Source: an uncultured Eubacteriales bacterium (GTDB lineage Bacteria > Bacillota > Clostridia > Christensenellales > Aristaeellaceae). From it: a DNA stretch of 19,419 bases. Below are positions 1 through 6,169 of the stretch, piece after piece. The number at the start of each line of letters is the position of its first letter. Position 1 is the first letter of the stretch. Under the pieces are notes generated by a model. That model ran no database searches. It was not told the DNA's origin and saw only the letters and a program-made list of their open reading frames with translations. The stretch spans positions 1-19,419 of the forward strand of contig USCR01000031.1 in NCBI GenBank assembly GCA_900553295.1, read 5' to 3'. A program made the translations under genes and the position numbers.

Positions 1-22
1 AAAAGTGGCAAACGCCACTTTT
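1..22. terminator. Hairpin terminator at the end of the spoVA operon
   Basis: The arms AAAAGTGGC and GCCACTTTT form a perfect 9-bp stem around the loop AAAC. The A and T ends can act as U-tracts in either direction, so it may also terminate a plus-strand transcript entering from outside the window. It lies about 50 bases downstream of the spoVAE stop, across a very AT-rich stretch. It suggests that spoVAE is the last gene of the operon, with no spoVAF following directly. Confidence 0.75.
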
Positions 23-71
23 TCGACACGCTGAAGAATTTTTCAATTTTTTTAGAAAATTTTCTTATTTT

Positions 72-437
72 TTATTTGGACCTGGGCTTAAAGATCAGCG
101 CCGCCAGGGCGCCAAAGAAGATGGCCGCCGCAATGCCCGCGGAGGTGGAGGTGAGCCCGCCGGTGAACGCGCCCATGATCCCGATTTCTTCCACGGCGTG
201 CTTGACCCCGGTATACAGCGCATGCCCGAAGCCCGTGAGGGGCACGGTGGCGCCTGCGCCCGCAAAGGTGGCAAAGGGCCCATAGATGCCCACCGCGCTG
301 AGGATCACCCCCGTGACCACGTAGCCCACCAGGATGCGGGCCGGGGTCAGCTTGGTCTTGAGCACCAGCGCCTCGCCCACCACGCAAAGGGCACCGCCCA
401 CCAGAAAAGCCTTTATCAGGCCCCAGACTATCTGCAT
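72..437 (-). CDS. spoVAE: Stage V sporulation protein AE (SpoVAE), dipicolinate channel subunit
   Basis: This 121-residue hydrophobic protein has several membrane segments separated by glycine-rich turns, including the stretch FAGAGATVPLTGFGHAL that is typical of the SpoVAC/SpoVAE family. In Bacillus the SpoVA proteins form an inner-membrane channel that imports Ca-dipicolinic acid into the forespore and releases it at germination. The length fits the short SpoVAEb form. Its ATG overlaps the end of spoVAD by 10 nt and has a GGAGG about 10 nt upstream, so translational coupling is likely. It is the last gene before the terminator at 1-22. Identity is clear from both sequence and neighbours. 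Confidence 0.94.
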   Translation of the reverse strand: MQIVWGLIKAFLVGGALCVVGEALVLKTKLTPARILVGYVVTGVILSAVGIYGPFATFAGAGATVPLTGFGHALYTGVKHAVEEIGIMGAFTGGLTSTSAGIAAAIFFGALAALIFKPRSK

Positions 438-1459
438 AGATCATCCGCCTCCAACACAATGGCATGGGCAATGCCGGGAATGGTCTCCCCCTGCTGGCTG
501 GAAGTGGTGGAGAGGAGCGCGCCCGTGGCCATGAACAGCACCCGCTTTACTTCCCTGGCCTGGAATTTTTTCCAGATCAGGCTTCCCAGCACCACCGCGG
601 AACAGCCACACCCGCTGCCGCCTGCGTGGACCTCCTGCTCGGGGGCGTATACCTCCAGCCCGCAATCCATGTACCGGGAAGGGATCAGGGGCATGCCCTG
701 CTCCTGCATCAGCTCCAGCATAAGGTCGTGCCCCACCTTGCCCAGGTCGCCGGTAATGATGAGGTCGTAATCCTCCGCCCGGCGGCCCGTGTCCGCAAAG
801 TGACGGCGCAGGGTATCCGCGGCGGCGGGGGCCATGGCGGCGCCCATGTTGTTGGCATCGGCGATGCCCATGTCCGTCACCGTGCCCACGGTGACCATGG
901 CGCACCGGGCCAGGGGCTTGAAGTTGACCTCGGCGGAAATCAGCGCCGCCCCCGCCCCCGTAACCGTCCACTGGGCGGTGGGGGTGCGCTGGGAACCGTA
1001 TTCCAAGGGGAAGCGGTACTGACGCTCGGCGGTACAGAAGTGGCTGCTGGCGGCACACAGGGCGTTGCGCATGTGCCCGCCATCCACCAGCATGGCGCCC
1101 ACGCACAGGCTTTCCGCCATGGTGGAGCAGGCCCCGTACAGGCCCAGGAAGGGCGTGCCCAGCTCCCTGGCGGCCATGGAAGCCGCCATGATCTGGTTGA
1201 GCAGGTCACCACCTAACTGCACGTCCACCTCCTGGGGCGTGACGCCCGCCTTGTTCAGGCAGGTGGCGGCGGCGGTATAGAAGAAATGCTGCTCCGCCTT
1301 TTCCCAGCTTTCCTCCCCGAACAGGTCATCGGGTACCACGGCATCATAGAGCTGCCCCAGGGGGCCTTCCCCTTCCTTTTTCCCGGCCAGCGCCGCGCCG
1401 GCGATAATGGCGGGCCGGTTGGAAAGCACCACCGTATTGCGTCCCAGTCGTTTGCTCAT
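428..1459 (-). CDS. spoVAD: Stage V sporulation protein AD (SpoVAD), dipicolinate-binding subunit
   Basis: This 343-residue soluble protein has a thiolase-like fold and no membrane segments. In Bacillus, SpoVAD binds dipicolinic acid directly and works with the membrane SpoVA proteins. Family hallmarks visible here are an early KxEGxGPLG segment, the YGACSTMAE segment at the position equivalent to a thiolase active site, and a glycine-rich HAGGSGCGCSA segment near the C-terminus. The ATG at 1457-1459 (protein MSKRLGRN...) was chosen because an AAGGGGG ribosome binding site sits 7 nt before it. The open frame continues further upstream, but that would run into the end of spoVAC. The gap to spoVAC is 13 nt. 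Confidence 0.96.
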   Translation of the reverse strand: MSKRLGRNTVVLSNRPAIIAGAALAGKKEGEGPLGQLYDAVVPDDLFGEESWEKAEQHFFYTAAATCLNKAGVTPQEVDVQLGGDLLNQIMAASMAARELGTPFLGLYGACSTMAESLCVGAMLVDGGHMRNALCAASSHFCTAERQYRFPLEYGSQRTPTAQWTVTGAGAALISAEVNFKPLARCAMVTVGTVTDMGIADANNMGAAMAPAAADTLRRHFADTGRRAEDYDLIITGDLGKVGHDLMLELMQEQGMPLIPSRYMDCGLEVYAPEQEVHAGGSGCGCSAVVLGSLIWKKFQAREVKRVLFMATGALLSTTSSQQGETIPGIAHAIVLEADDLCR

Positions 1460-1472
1460 GGTGAACACCCCC

Positions 1473-1949
1473 TTACATGGGCCACAGGGCGTAGACCAGC
1501 CCCGCAATCACCGACGCCGATACGCCCCAGACCAATACCGGACCGGCCAGGGTAAACAGCTTTGCGCCCAGGCCCAGCACCATGCCCTCCCGGCGGAACT
1601 CCATGGCCGGGGACACCATGGCGTTGGCAAACCCGGAAATGGGCACAAAGGCCCCGGCGCCCGCGTACTGGCCGATGCGGTCAAACACGCCGATGCCCGT
1701 GAGCAGCGCGGTGAGAAACACCAGCGCCGTGGAGCAGAAGGTGCTTGCCGCCTGATTGCTCATTTGCAGCCAGGTGCGGCCGATTTCCGTAAGCCCCTGC
1801 CCCAGGGCGCAGATGGTTCCGCCCACCCAGAAGGCGCGCAGAAGCCCCTGGCTGAAGTTGGACTTGGGGCTGAAGCGATCCACAAGCTGGCGGTACTTGT
1901 CCAGCTGCTGTTGCCGCTGGGGGCTTGGCTTGGCGTTTTTGTCAAACAT
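1473..1949 (-). CDS. spoVAC: Stage V sporulation protein AC (SpoVAC), dipicolinate channel subunit
   Basis: This is a 158-residue integral membrane protein. A hydrophilic N-terminus of about 40 residues is followed by several membrane helices and the family segment AGAGAFVPISGFANAMVSPAMEFRREG. It is paralogous to SpoVAE, with which it shares the GAGAxVPxxGF motif. In Bacillus, SpoVAC behaves as a mechanosensitive channel for dipicolinate release. The ATG has an AAGGAGG site 7 nt upstream. The first 8 nt of the gene (ATGTTTGA) overlap the stop codon of a small upstream ORF, an arrangement that usually means coupled translation. Confidence 0.95.
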   Translation of the reverse strand: MFDKNAKPSPQRQQQLDKYRQLVDRFSPKSNFSQGLLRAFWVGGTICALGQGLTEIGRTWLQMSNQAASTFCSTALVFLTALLTGIGVFDRIGQYAGAGAFVPISGFANAMVSPAMEFRREGMVLGLGAKLFTLAGPVLVWGVSASVIAGLVYALWPM

Positions 1950-2088
1950 GGCTTTCCTCCTTGCAGTCTGCTTGTTGCCGGGGACGGCCCATCTCCCGGG
2001 GTGCGCCCGGCCGGAAGCGAATCTCCCGCTGGCCGGGCCGCGGTTGCAGGGTCAGGGCGAATATGGGACCGGTAAAGCGCCGCTTCAT
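1942..2088 (-). CDS. Candidate 48-residue basic protein between spoVAB and spoVAC
   Basis: The ORF encodes MKRRFTGPIFALTLQPRPGQ... and ends in CKEESHV. It starts at an ATG with AAGGAGG 9 nt upstream and stops with a TGA that overlaps the spoVAC ATG by 8 nt. It fills a gap of about 160 bases that would otherwise separate spoVAB from spoVAC in a tightly packed operon. Third codon positions are mostly G or C, as in the neighbours. The product has about 11 basic and 5 acidic residues, one cysteine and no membrane segment. I recognise no family. It could be a real spore protein, a leader peptide that couples spoVAC translation to upstream ribosomes, or a chance frame. The ribosome binding site and the overlap favour translation. 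Confidence 0.5.
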   Translation of the reverse strand: MKRRFTGPIFALTLQPRPGQREIRFRPGAPREMGRPRQQADCKEESHV

Positions 2089-2108
2089 CCGGCGTCGCCT
2101 CCTTCTTT

Positions 2109-2525
2109 TTATAGGGTATATAGCAGGCACCCCAGCAGGGCGCCCACCGTCTTCCCCACCAGCATAACCCAACGGATGCCCGCTGATTCATCCATGATGT
2201 GAAAGCGCCGGAGCAGCACCGGGGCCACCTCCAGGATTTTTTCCAGGGCGCTGGCCAGCATGCCCACAAACACCCCGGCCAATAGCACCCCCAGGCTCCC
2301 CGCCCAGACCGGCAGCTTCAGGGTCAGCCCGGGGGTCAGCCCCAGGGAAGCGCCCAGCAGCCCCAGCAGCAGCGCCAGGGAAAACAGCCGGGGTGAGCCT
2401 GCCTGGAACATGTCCTGCAGCCGGGCGGGCAGGTGCAGCACCGCCCAGGCGCAGCTCACCGCCACGGACATGGCCGCGCCGGCCACCAGTCCCAGGGGTA
2501 TCCCTGCCAGGTCACGTAGATTCAT
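2109..2525 (-). CDS. spoVAB: Stage V sporulation protein AB (SpoVAB)
   Basis: This 138-residue protein is almost entirely membrane-embedded, with about four hydrophobic helices. The segment GMLASALEKILEVAPVLLRRF followed by a final glycine-rich helix resembles the SpoVAB family, whose members are about 140 residues long. In Bacillus it is needed for dipicolinate accumulation, but its exact role in the channel complex is not settled. The ATG overlaps the end of spoVAA by 14 nt and has an AAGGA site 5 nt upstream. Sequence conservation in this family is low, so the name rests partly on position between spoVAA and spoVAC. Confidence 0.88.
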   Translation of the reverse strand: MNLRDLAGIPLGLVAGAAMSVAVSCAWAVLHLPARLQDMFQAGSPRLFSLALLLGLLGASLGLTPGLTLKLPVWAGSLGVLLAGVFVGMLASALEKILEVAPVLLRRFHIMDESAGIRWVMLVGKTVGALLGCLLYTL

Positions 2526-3081
2526 GGGTGTCCTTGGCCTCCGTTTGCTCCATGTCCCCCTGATATTCGGTGAGCTTCACCTCCAGGGGGGTTACGGCGT
2601 TTTTGCGGGGAATGGCGTAGAACACGCACACGCCCAGGGCCACCCCCACCACATAGGGCAGGGTGATCCAGCGGCTGTCCTCCGGCGGGGAACCGGTGAG
2701 CAGCGAGAAAAGCATGGCCAGGGCCCGGGGCATGTCCACGTCGCTGTGGAACCAGGCCAGCCCCAGCACGCTGCCGAAAAACAGCACCGAAAATGCCCCC
2801 ACCGTTCGCAGCCACTTGAAGGGGTCCGGCCGGTTCACATGAACCCGGTGCACATAGCAGGTGTCCGGGCCCAGGAGCATGATTTCTTCCCCGGGGTGCG
2901 CCCGGTGCAGCGCCCGTGCGGCGTCCAGGGCTGAAATTTTCCATACGCCCGGTTGCTTGGGACAGTGCAGCGGCAGGCGGAAAGTGGCGCCGGGCGGACC
3001 ATCCACCTGCGCCACCTGGCACAGATAGACCTCCGCCTCCATGCTTACCTTGATCCGCGGATTCATTTGACAGATAATCAC
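2512..3081 (-). CDS. spoVAA: Stage V sporulation protein AA (SpoVAA)
   Basis: This 189-residue protein has a soluble N-terminal domain of about 100 residues (starting MIICQMNPRIKVSMEAEV), then FKWLRTVGAFSVLFFGS as a first membrane helix and a second helix near residue 150. That matches the SpoVAA layout of a cytosolic domain plus two membrane helices. I chose the GTG at 3079-3081 because AAGGAGG (3090-3096) sits 8 nt before it. The frame is open up to another GTG at 3121-3123, but that codon lies upstream of the candidate sigma-G -10 element and has no good ribosome binding site. It is the first gene of the operon. Confidence 0.9.
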   Translation of the reverse strand: MIICQMNPRIKVSMEAEVYLCQVAQVDGPPGATFRLPLHCPKQPGVWKISALDAARALHRAHPGEEIMLLGPDTCYVHRVHVNRPDPFKWLRTVGAFSVLFFGSVLGLAWFHSDVDMPRALAMLFSLLTGSPPEDSRWITLPYVVGVALGVCVFYAIPRKNAVTPLEVKLTEYQGDMEQTEAKDTHEST

Positions 3082-3107
3082 CGCTTCCGCCTCCTTGCGC
3101 GTATCTT

Positions 3108-3137
3108 CAGTATGCGCAGTCACGAACTTTTTCTTGC
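3108..3137 (-). promoter_or_regulatory. Candidate sigma-G promoter of the spoVA operon
   Basis: On the minus strand, GCAAG (3133-3137) and CATACTG (3108-3114) are separated by 18 nt. The Bacillus sigma-G consensus is GHATR-N18-CATHMTA, so the match is 4 of 5 and 6 of 7. The predicted start near 3101 would leave a leader of about 20 nt, just long enough to contain the AAGGAGG site of spoVAA. In Bacillus subtilis spoVA is transcribed by sigma-G in the forespore. The call rests on motif, spacing and gene context. Confidence 0.5.
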
Positions 3138-3221
3138 ATGCTTTTCAAAAAAACGCAGCTGGCCAAAGTCCACGCAAGGCGGCTGCCCCGGACGCTCTGC
3201 GCGCGGGGCAATGGATAATGA

Positions 3222-3293
3222 TGCATTTTGCAATGTATCAAGTGCGATTTGCAATGGCATCCCGGGGCAGAAATTGGTAAGCTTGTAATTACA
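3222..3293. promoter_or_regulatory. Direct repeats and palindrome upstream of the oxidoreductase pair
   Basis: Two 14-base copies, TGCATTTTGCAATG (3222-3235) and TGCGATTTGCAATG (3243-3256), match at 12 positions and start 21 bases apart, two helical turns. Downstream lies a perfect 10-bp palindrome, TGTAATTACA (3284-3293). Both sit in the divergent intergenic region before the first oxidoreductase, about 60-130 bases ahead of its ATG, where operators are expected. I found no convincing sigma-A promoter for the plus strand, so the start site is unknown. Confidence 0.35.
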
Positions 3294-3351
3294 CAGACAC
3301 GCCCCCGCTGCGGACACGGCGGCCGGGGGAGAAAATGAGAGGAAACTTGCG

Positions 3352-4509
3352 ATGATTCGTGTGGCCATTGTGGGCCTGGGCGGCATTTCCGCGGCGCACA
3401 TCCAGGCATACCTGACCTTTCCGGAGCGGTGCCGGATCGTTGCCCTGGTGGATATTGTGCCCGAAAAAGCCCGGAAGCGCGCCGAGGAGTACGGCATCTC
3501 TTGCGACATTCTGGACGACCATCACCTGCTGCTGGACCGCCGGGACATCGACCTGGTGGACATTTGCACCCCGCCCTATGTACATGCGGAAATTTCCGTG
3601 AACTGCCTGCGGGCGGGCATGAACGTGCTGTGCGAAAAGCCCATGGCGGCTTCCCTGGAGGAATGCGACCAGGTGCTGGCTGCGGCCCGGGAGAGCGGAA
3701 AACTGTTTTCCTCCATTGCGCAAAACCGCTTCCGCACCCCCATCGCCGCCTTCAAGGCCCTGTTGGACAGCGGCCTGGCCGGGCCGGTAAAGCATTTCCA
3801 GGTGGATTCCTTCTGGTGGCGGGGACACTGCTATTACGACATGTGGTGGCGGGGCACCTGGGCAAAGGAAGGCGGCGGCTGCACCCTGAACCACGCCGTC
3901 CATCACATCGACATGCTGTGCTGGATGATGGGCCTGCCCCAGGAGGTGGTCAGCGTATTGGGTAACGTGGCCCATGACAACGCGGAGGTGGAGGATCTCT
4001 CCGTGTCCGTGCTGCGGTATCCCTCCGCCATGGCCACGGTGACGGCCTCGGTGGTGCATCACGGGGAGCGCCAGGCGCTGACTGCGCAGTGCGAAAAGGC
4101 CTGCATTGCCGTGCCGCATCAGGTATATGCTTCCCAAAGCCTTCCCACCGGCTTCCCCAGGGAGGACCCGGAACTGGAGGAACAGCTGAACCGCCTCTAT
4201 GCGGCCCAGCCCGCCCTGCCCTACGAGGGCCATACCGCGCAGATTGACAACGTGCTCACCTGCCTGGAACAGGGCGGGACCACTCCCGCCATCACCGGGG
4301 AGGACGGCCGGAGGACCATTGAGCTGATTACCGCCATCTACAAGGCAGGCGCCACCCGGCAGCCCGTGCAGCTGCCCCTCACGCCGGAAGACCCCTTCTA
4401 TACCGTGGCGGGCATTCAGGCCCATGCGCCCCATTTTTATGAAAAGAGCGCCAGCCTGGCGGACCTGGGGGAAAACGCGGTGCTCCCGGGAAATTACTTC
4501 ACGCGCTGA
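3352..4509 (+). CDS. Gfo/Idh/MocA-family NAD(P)-dependent oxidoreductase
   Basis: This 385-residue protein has an N-terminal Rossmann domain (VGLGGIS near residues 7-13), the family signature CEKPMA with EKP at 95-97, and a C-terminal alpha/beta substrate domain. The second active-site signature is GGGCTLNHAVHHID at 174-187, with Asn180 where many relatives have Asp, and His184 as the likely catalytic histidine. Such enzymes oxidise or reduce sugars, inositols or sugar derivatives with NAD(P). An AGAGG ribosome binding site precedes the ATG. It is followed after 30 nt by a second member of the family, so the two probably act in one pathway. The sequence does not reveal the substrate. Confidence 0.9.
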   Translation: MIRVAIVGLGGISAAHIQAYLTFPERCRIVALVDIVPEKARKRAEEYGISCDILDDHHLLLDRRDIDLVDICTPPYVHAEISVNCLRAGMNVLCEKPMAASLEECDQVLAAARESGKLFSSIAQNRFRTPIAAFKALLDSGLAGPVKHFQVDSFWWRGHCYYDMWWRGTWAKEGGGCTLNHAVHHIDMLCWMMGLPQEVVSVLGNVAHDNAEVEDLSVSVLRYPSAMATVTASVVHHGERQALTAQCEKACIAVPHQVYASQSLPTGFPREDPELEEQLNRLYAAQPALPYEGHTAQIDNVLTCLEQGGTTPAITGEDGRRTIELITAIYKAGATRQPVQLPLTPEDPFYTVAGIQAHAPHFYEKSASLADLGENAVLPGNYFTR

Positions 4510-4539
4510 AAGCATTTTATTATACGGAGGAGGATCACC

Positions 4540-5658
4540 ATGCAAAGCAGTGACGGTATGCATTACGCCCCCAAGGGCAAGCCCGCCCCGGTGGTCAAGC
4601 CGGGGGAATTCGTCTTTGCGGCGGTGGGACTGGACCACGGCCACATTGGCGGCATGTGCAACGGTCTGATGGAGGCCGGAGCCACCCTGAAATGGATTTA
4701 CGATCCCGACCCGGCCAAGGTGGAGCAGTACTGCAAAATGTATCCCCAGGCCAGGGCGGCACGCTCCGAGGCGGAGGTGCTGGAGGACCCGGAGGTGCGG
4801 CTGGTGGCAGGCGCCTGCGTGACCAGCCAGCGCTGCGCCCTGGGCCTGCGGGTGATGGCCGCGGGGAAGGACTATTTCACCGACAAGGCGCCCCTGACCA
4901 CCCTGGAACAACTGGCGGCCGCCCGCAAGGCCACCGCGGAAACGGGCCGCAAATACATGTGCTATTATTCCGAGCGCCTGCATGTGGAGAGCGCCGTATA
5001 TGCCGGGCAGCTCATTGCCCAGGGAGCCATTGGCAAGGTGCTGAACGTGACGGGCTTCGGCCCGCACCGCCTGGGCGCGGCAGGGCGGCCCAAGTGGTTC
5101 TTTGAAAAGGAAAAGTATGGCGGCATCCTTTGCGACATCGGTTCCCATCAGATTGAGCAGTTTCTCTTCTTTGCCGGGGAGGAGGACGCGCGGGTGCAGT
5201 TCAGCCGCGTGGCCAACTATGCCCATCCGGAATATCCGGAGCTGGAGGACTACGGGGATTGCTCCATTGTGGGCGCCAATGGCGCCACCAACTATTTCCG
5301 CGTGGATTGGTTTACCCCCGATGGCCTTCGCACCTGGGGGGATGGGCGCACCTTTATTCTGGGTACCCAGGGCTATATCGAGATCCGCAAGTATATCGAC
5401 CTGGCGCAGCAGGAACGGGAGGGCGATCACGTGCTCCTGGTGAACCAGGACGGGGAGCAGCACTTCCGTGTGCACGGCCAGGTGGGCTTCCCCTTCTTCG
5501 GGGAGCTGATCCTGGACTGCCTCCACCGCACGGAAAACGCCATGACCCAGGCCCACTGCTTCAAGGCGGCGGAGCTGTGCGTCCAGGCGGAGATGCAGGC
5601 GCAGACCATCGGCCAGCCCGGGCAGATCCTTCACGGTCCCCGGCTCTGGCACGGGTAA
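4540..5658 (+). CDS. Gfo/Idh/MocA-family oxidoreductase, second of a pair
   Basis: This 372-residue protein has about 22 polar N-terminal residues before the Rossmann strand FVFAAVGLDHGHIGGMC. The usual GxGxxG is replaced by GLDHGH, and the EKP signature by DKAP (115-118), which keeps the lysine. The C-terminal signature GGILCDIGSHQIEQ keeps Asp199 and His203. These features suggest a divergent subgroup but an intact active site. A strong GGAGGAGG precedes the ATG, and the 30-nt gap to the upstream oxidoreductase implies one transcript. Its role is probably a sugar or inositol dehydrogenase step. The substrate and cofactor preference are unknown. No obvious terminator follows for almost 400 bases. 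Confidence 0.88.
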   Translation: MQSSDGMHYAPKGKPAPVVKPGEFVFAAVGLDHGHIGGMCNGLMEAGATLKWIYDPDPAKVEQYCKMYPQARAARSEAEVLEDPEVRLVAGACVTSQRCALGLRVMAAGKDYFTDKAPLTTLEQLAAARKATAETGRKYMCYYSERLHVESAVYAGQLIAQGAIGKVLNVTGFGPHRLGAAGRPKWFFEKEKYGGILCDIGSHQIEQFLFFAGEEDARVQFSRVANYAHPEYPELEDYGDCSIVGANGATNYFRVDWFTPDGLRTWGDGRTFILGTQGYIEIRKYIDLAQQEREGDHVLLVNQDGEQHFRVHGQVGFPFFGELILDCLHRTENAMTQAHCFKAAELCVQAEMQAQTIGQPGQILHGPRLWHG

Positions 5659-6033
5659 GGGGACGCTAGCCCGCGCATCCGGCGGCTTTGCCCCGGGACG
5701 GATTGCTGATTTTGCTTGCAAAAGCCCTTTCTGGCAAATTCGCATGACCTCTGGTTGCTCGAATTTGTTGCTTCTCCAAAGTAGTTTTATCACTTTTCCA
5801 GCTGCTGAAAAAAGGTATGGACGTTGGAAAGGTGAACCCACCAGTTTCCTAGCTTGCAAGCGCTCCGACCAGTATGGGGGCCGAAGGTTTCCAAAGGGCG
5901 ATCGGAAAGCCCTTTGGTCGCGCCCGCAGGCGCGAAACCTTTTGCGCTTACAGGGAGCAATGCCTACCTTGCAACAATAAAAATACTTGGACAACGGTCT
6001 GAAAAGCGGTTCAACCGCTTTTGCGGTACGCTG
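5659..6033. other. Gene-poor intergenic region with structured DNA
   Basis: No convincing gene lies here. A 78-codon plus-strand frame (5744-5980) and a long minus-strand frame cross it, but neither has a ribosome binding site or a recognisable product. The stretch holds short palindromes: TTTTGCTTGCAAAA near 5713, GCTTGCAAGC near 5852, and AAAAGCGG/CCGCTTTT at 6002-6022. It also holds the structured repeat described separately at 5877-5944. It may be a long 3' untranslated region of the oxidoreductase operon or the body of a repeat element. Confidence 0.6.
5877..5944. repeat. Structured dispersed repeat with three-way-junction fold
   Basis: The segment folds into an 8-bp outer stem, AAGGTTTC (5884-5891) with GAAACCTT (5934-5941). 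It encloses two hairpins: CAAAGGGC/GCCCTTTG (5892-5899 and 5909-5916) and GCGCC-CGCA-GGCGC (5920-5933). The first 21 bases (5877-5897) recur exactly at 19393-19413, where the window ends. A diverged relative with the same hairpin order lies at 19265-19310. This looks like a dispersed intergenic repeat family with potential to form structured RNA or cruciform DNA. Confidence 0.7.
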
Positions 6034-6072
6034 AGCGGTACGGCTGCGGATATCCCGCCGTGCCGCTTTTTT
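6034..6072 (+). terminator. Strong Rho-independent terminator
   Basis: The arms AGCGGTACGGC (6034-6044) and GCCGTGCCGCT (6057-6067) pair over 11 bp with one G-T wobble, followed by six T. No plus-strand gene ends close by: the nearest is the oxidoreductase at 5658. It may therefore end that operon after a long untranslated tail, or a non-coding transcript. It also insulates the MATE promoter that starts 13 bases downstream. Confidence 0.8.
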
Positions 6073-6084
6073 CTTTGCAGGGGG

Positions 6085-6113
6085 TTGTCATTTGCGCAGA
6101 ATTGCGCTACAAT
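6085..6113 (+). promoter_or_regulatory. Sigma-A promoter of the MATE-marR operon
   Basis: TTGTCA (6085-6090) and TACAAT (6108-6113) are separated by exactly 17 nt. Each hexamer differs from the consensus at one position. The predicted start is near 6120, inside the adjacent inverted repeat, giving a leader of about 50 nt before the MATE start codon. Confidence 0.8.
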
Positions 6114-6115
6114 AG

Positions 6116-6137
6116 AACGGTTCGCAAACGAACTGTT
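6116..6137. promoter_or_regulatory. Inverted-repeat operator, probable MarR binding site
   Basis: AACGGTTCG (6116-6124) and CGAACTGTT (6129-6137) are inverted copies with one mismatch around a CAAA centre. The site begins 3 bases after the -10 element and covers the expected transcription start, a classic place for repression. The operon encodes a MarR-family regulator, and such proteins usually repress their own operon by binding palindromes like this. That this MarR protein binds here is inference. Confidence 0.6.
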
Positions 6138-6169
6138 TACTAACCATAGGGAAAAGAGGACGAAGAAGT

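Noticed and set aside
2512..3123. Longer 203-residue form of spoVAA starting at GTG 3123
   Set aside because: That start lies upstream of the candidate sigma-G -10 element and lacks a ribosome binding site, whereas GTG 3081 has AAGGAGG at ideal spacing.
5744..5980. 78-codon plus-strand ORF through the repeat region
   Set aside because: No ribosome binding site before its ATG. It runs through palindromic repeat DNA, and its translation shows no domain. It is better explained by the structured repeat.
3289..5994. Open frame of 901 codons on the minus strand opposite the two oxidoreductases
   Set aside because: It is antisense to two well-supported genes, is rich in His, Gly and Arg as antisense frames of GC-rich genes are, and has no recognisable domain.
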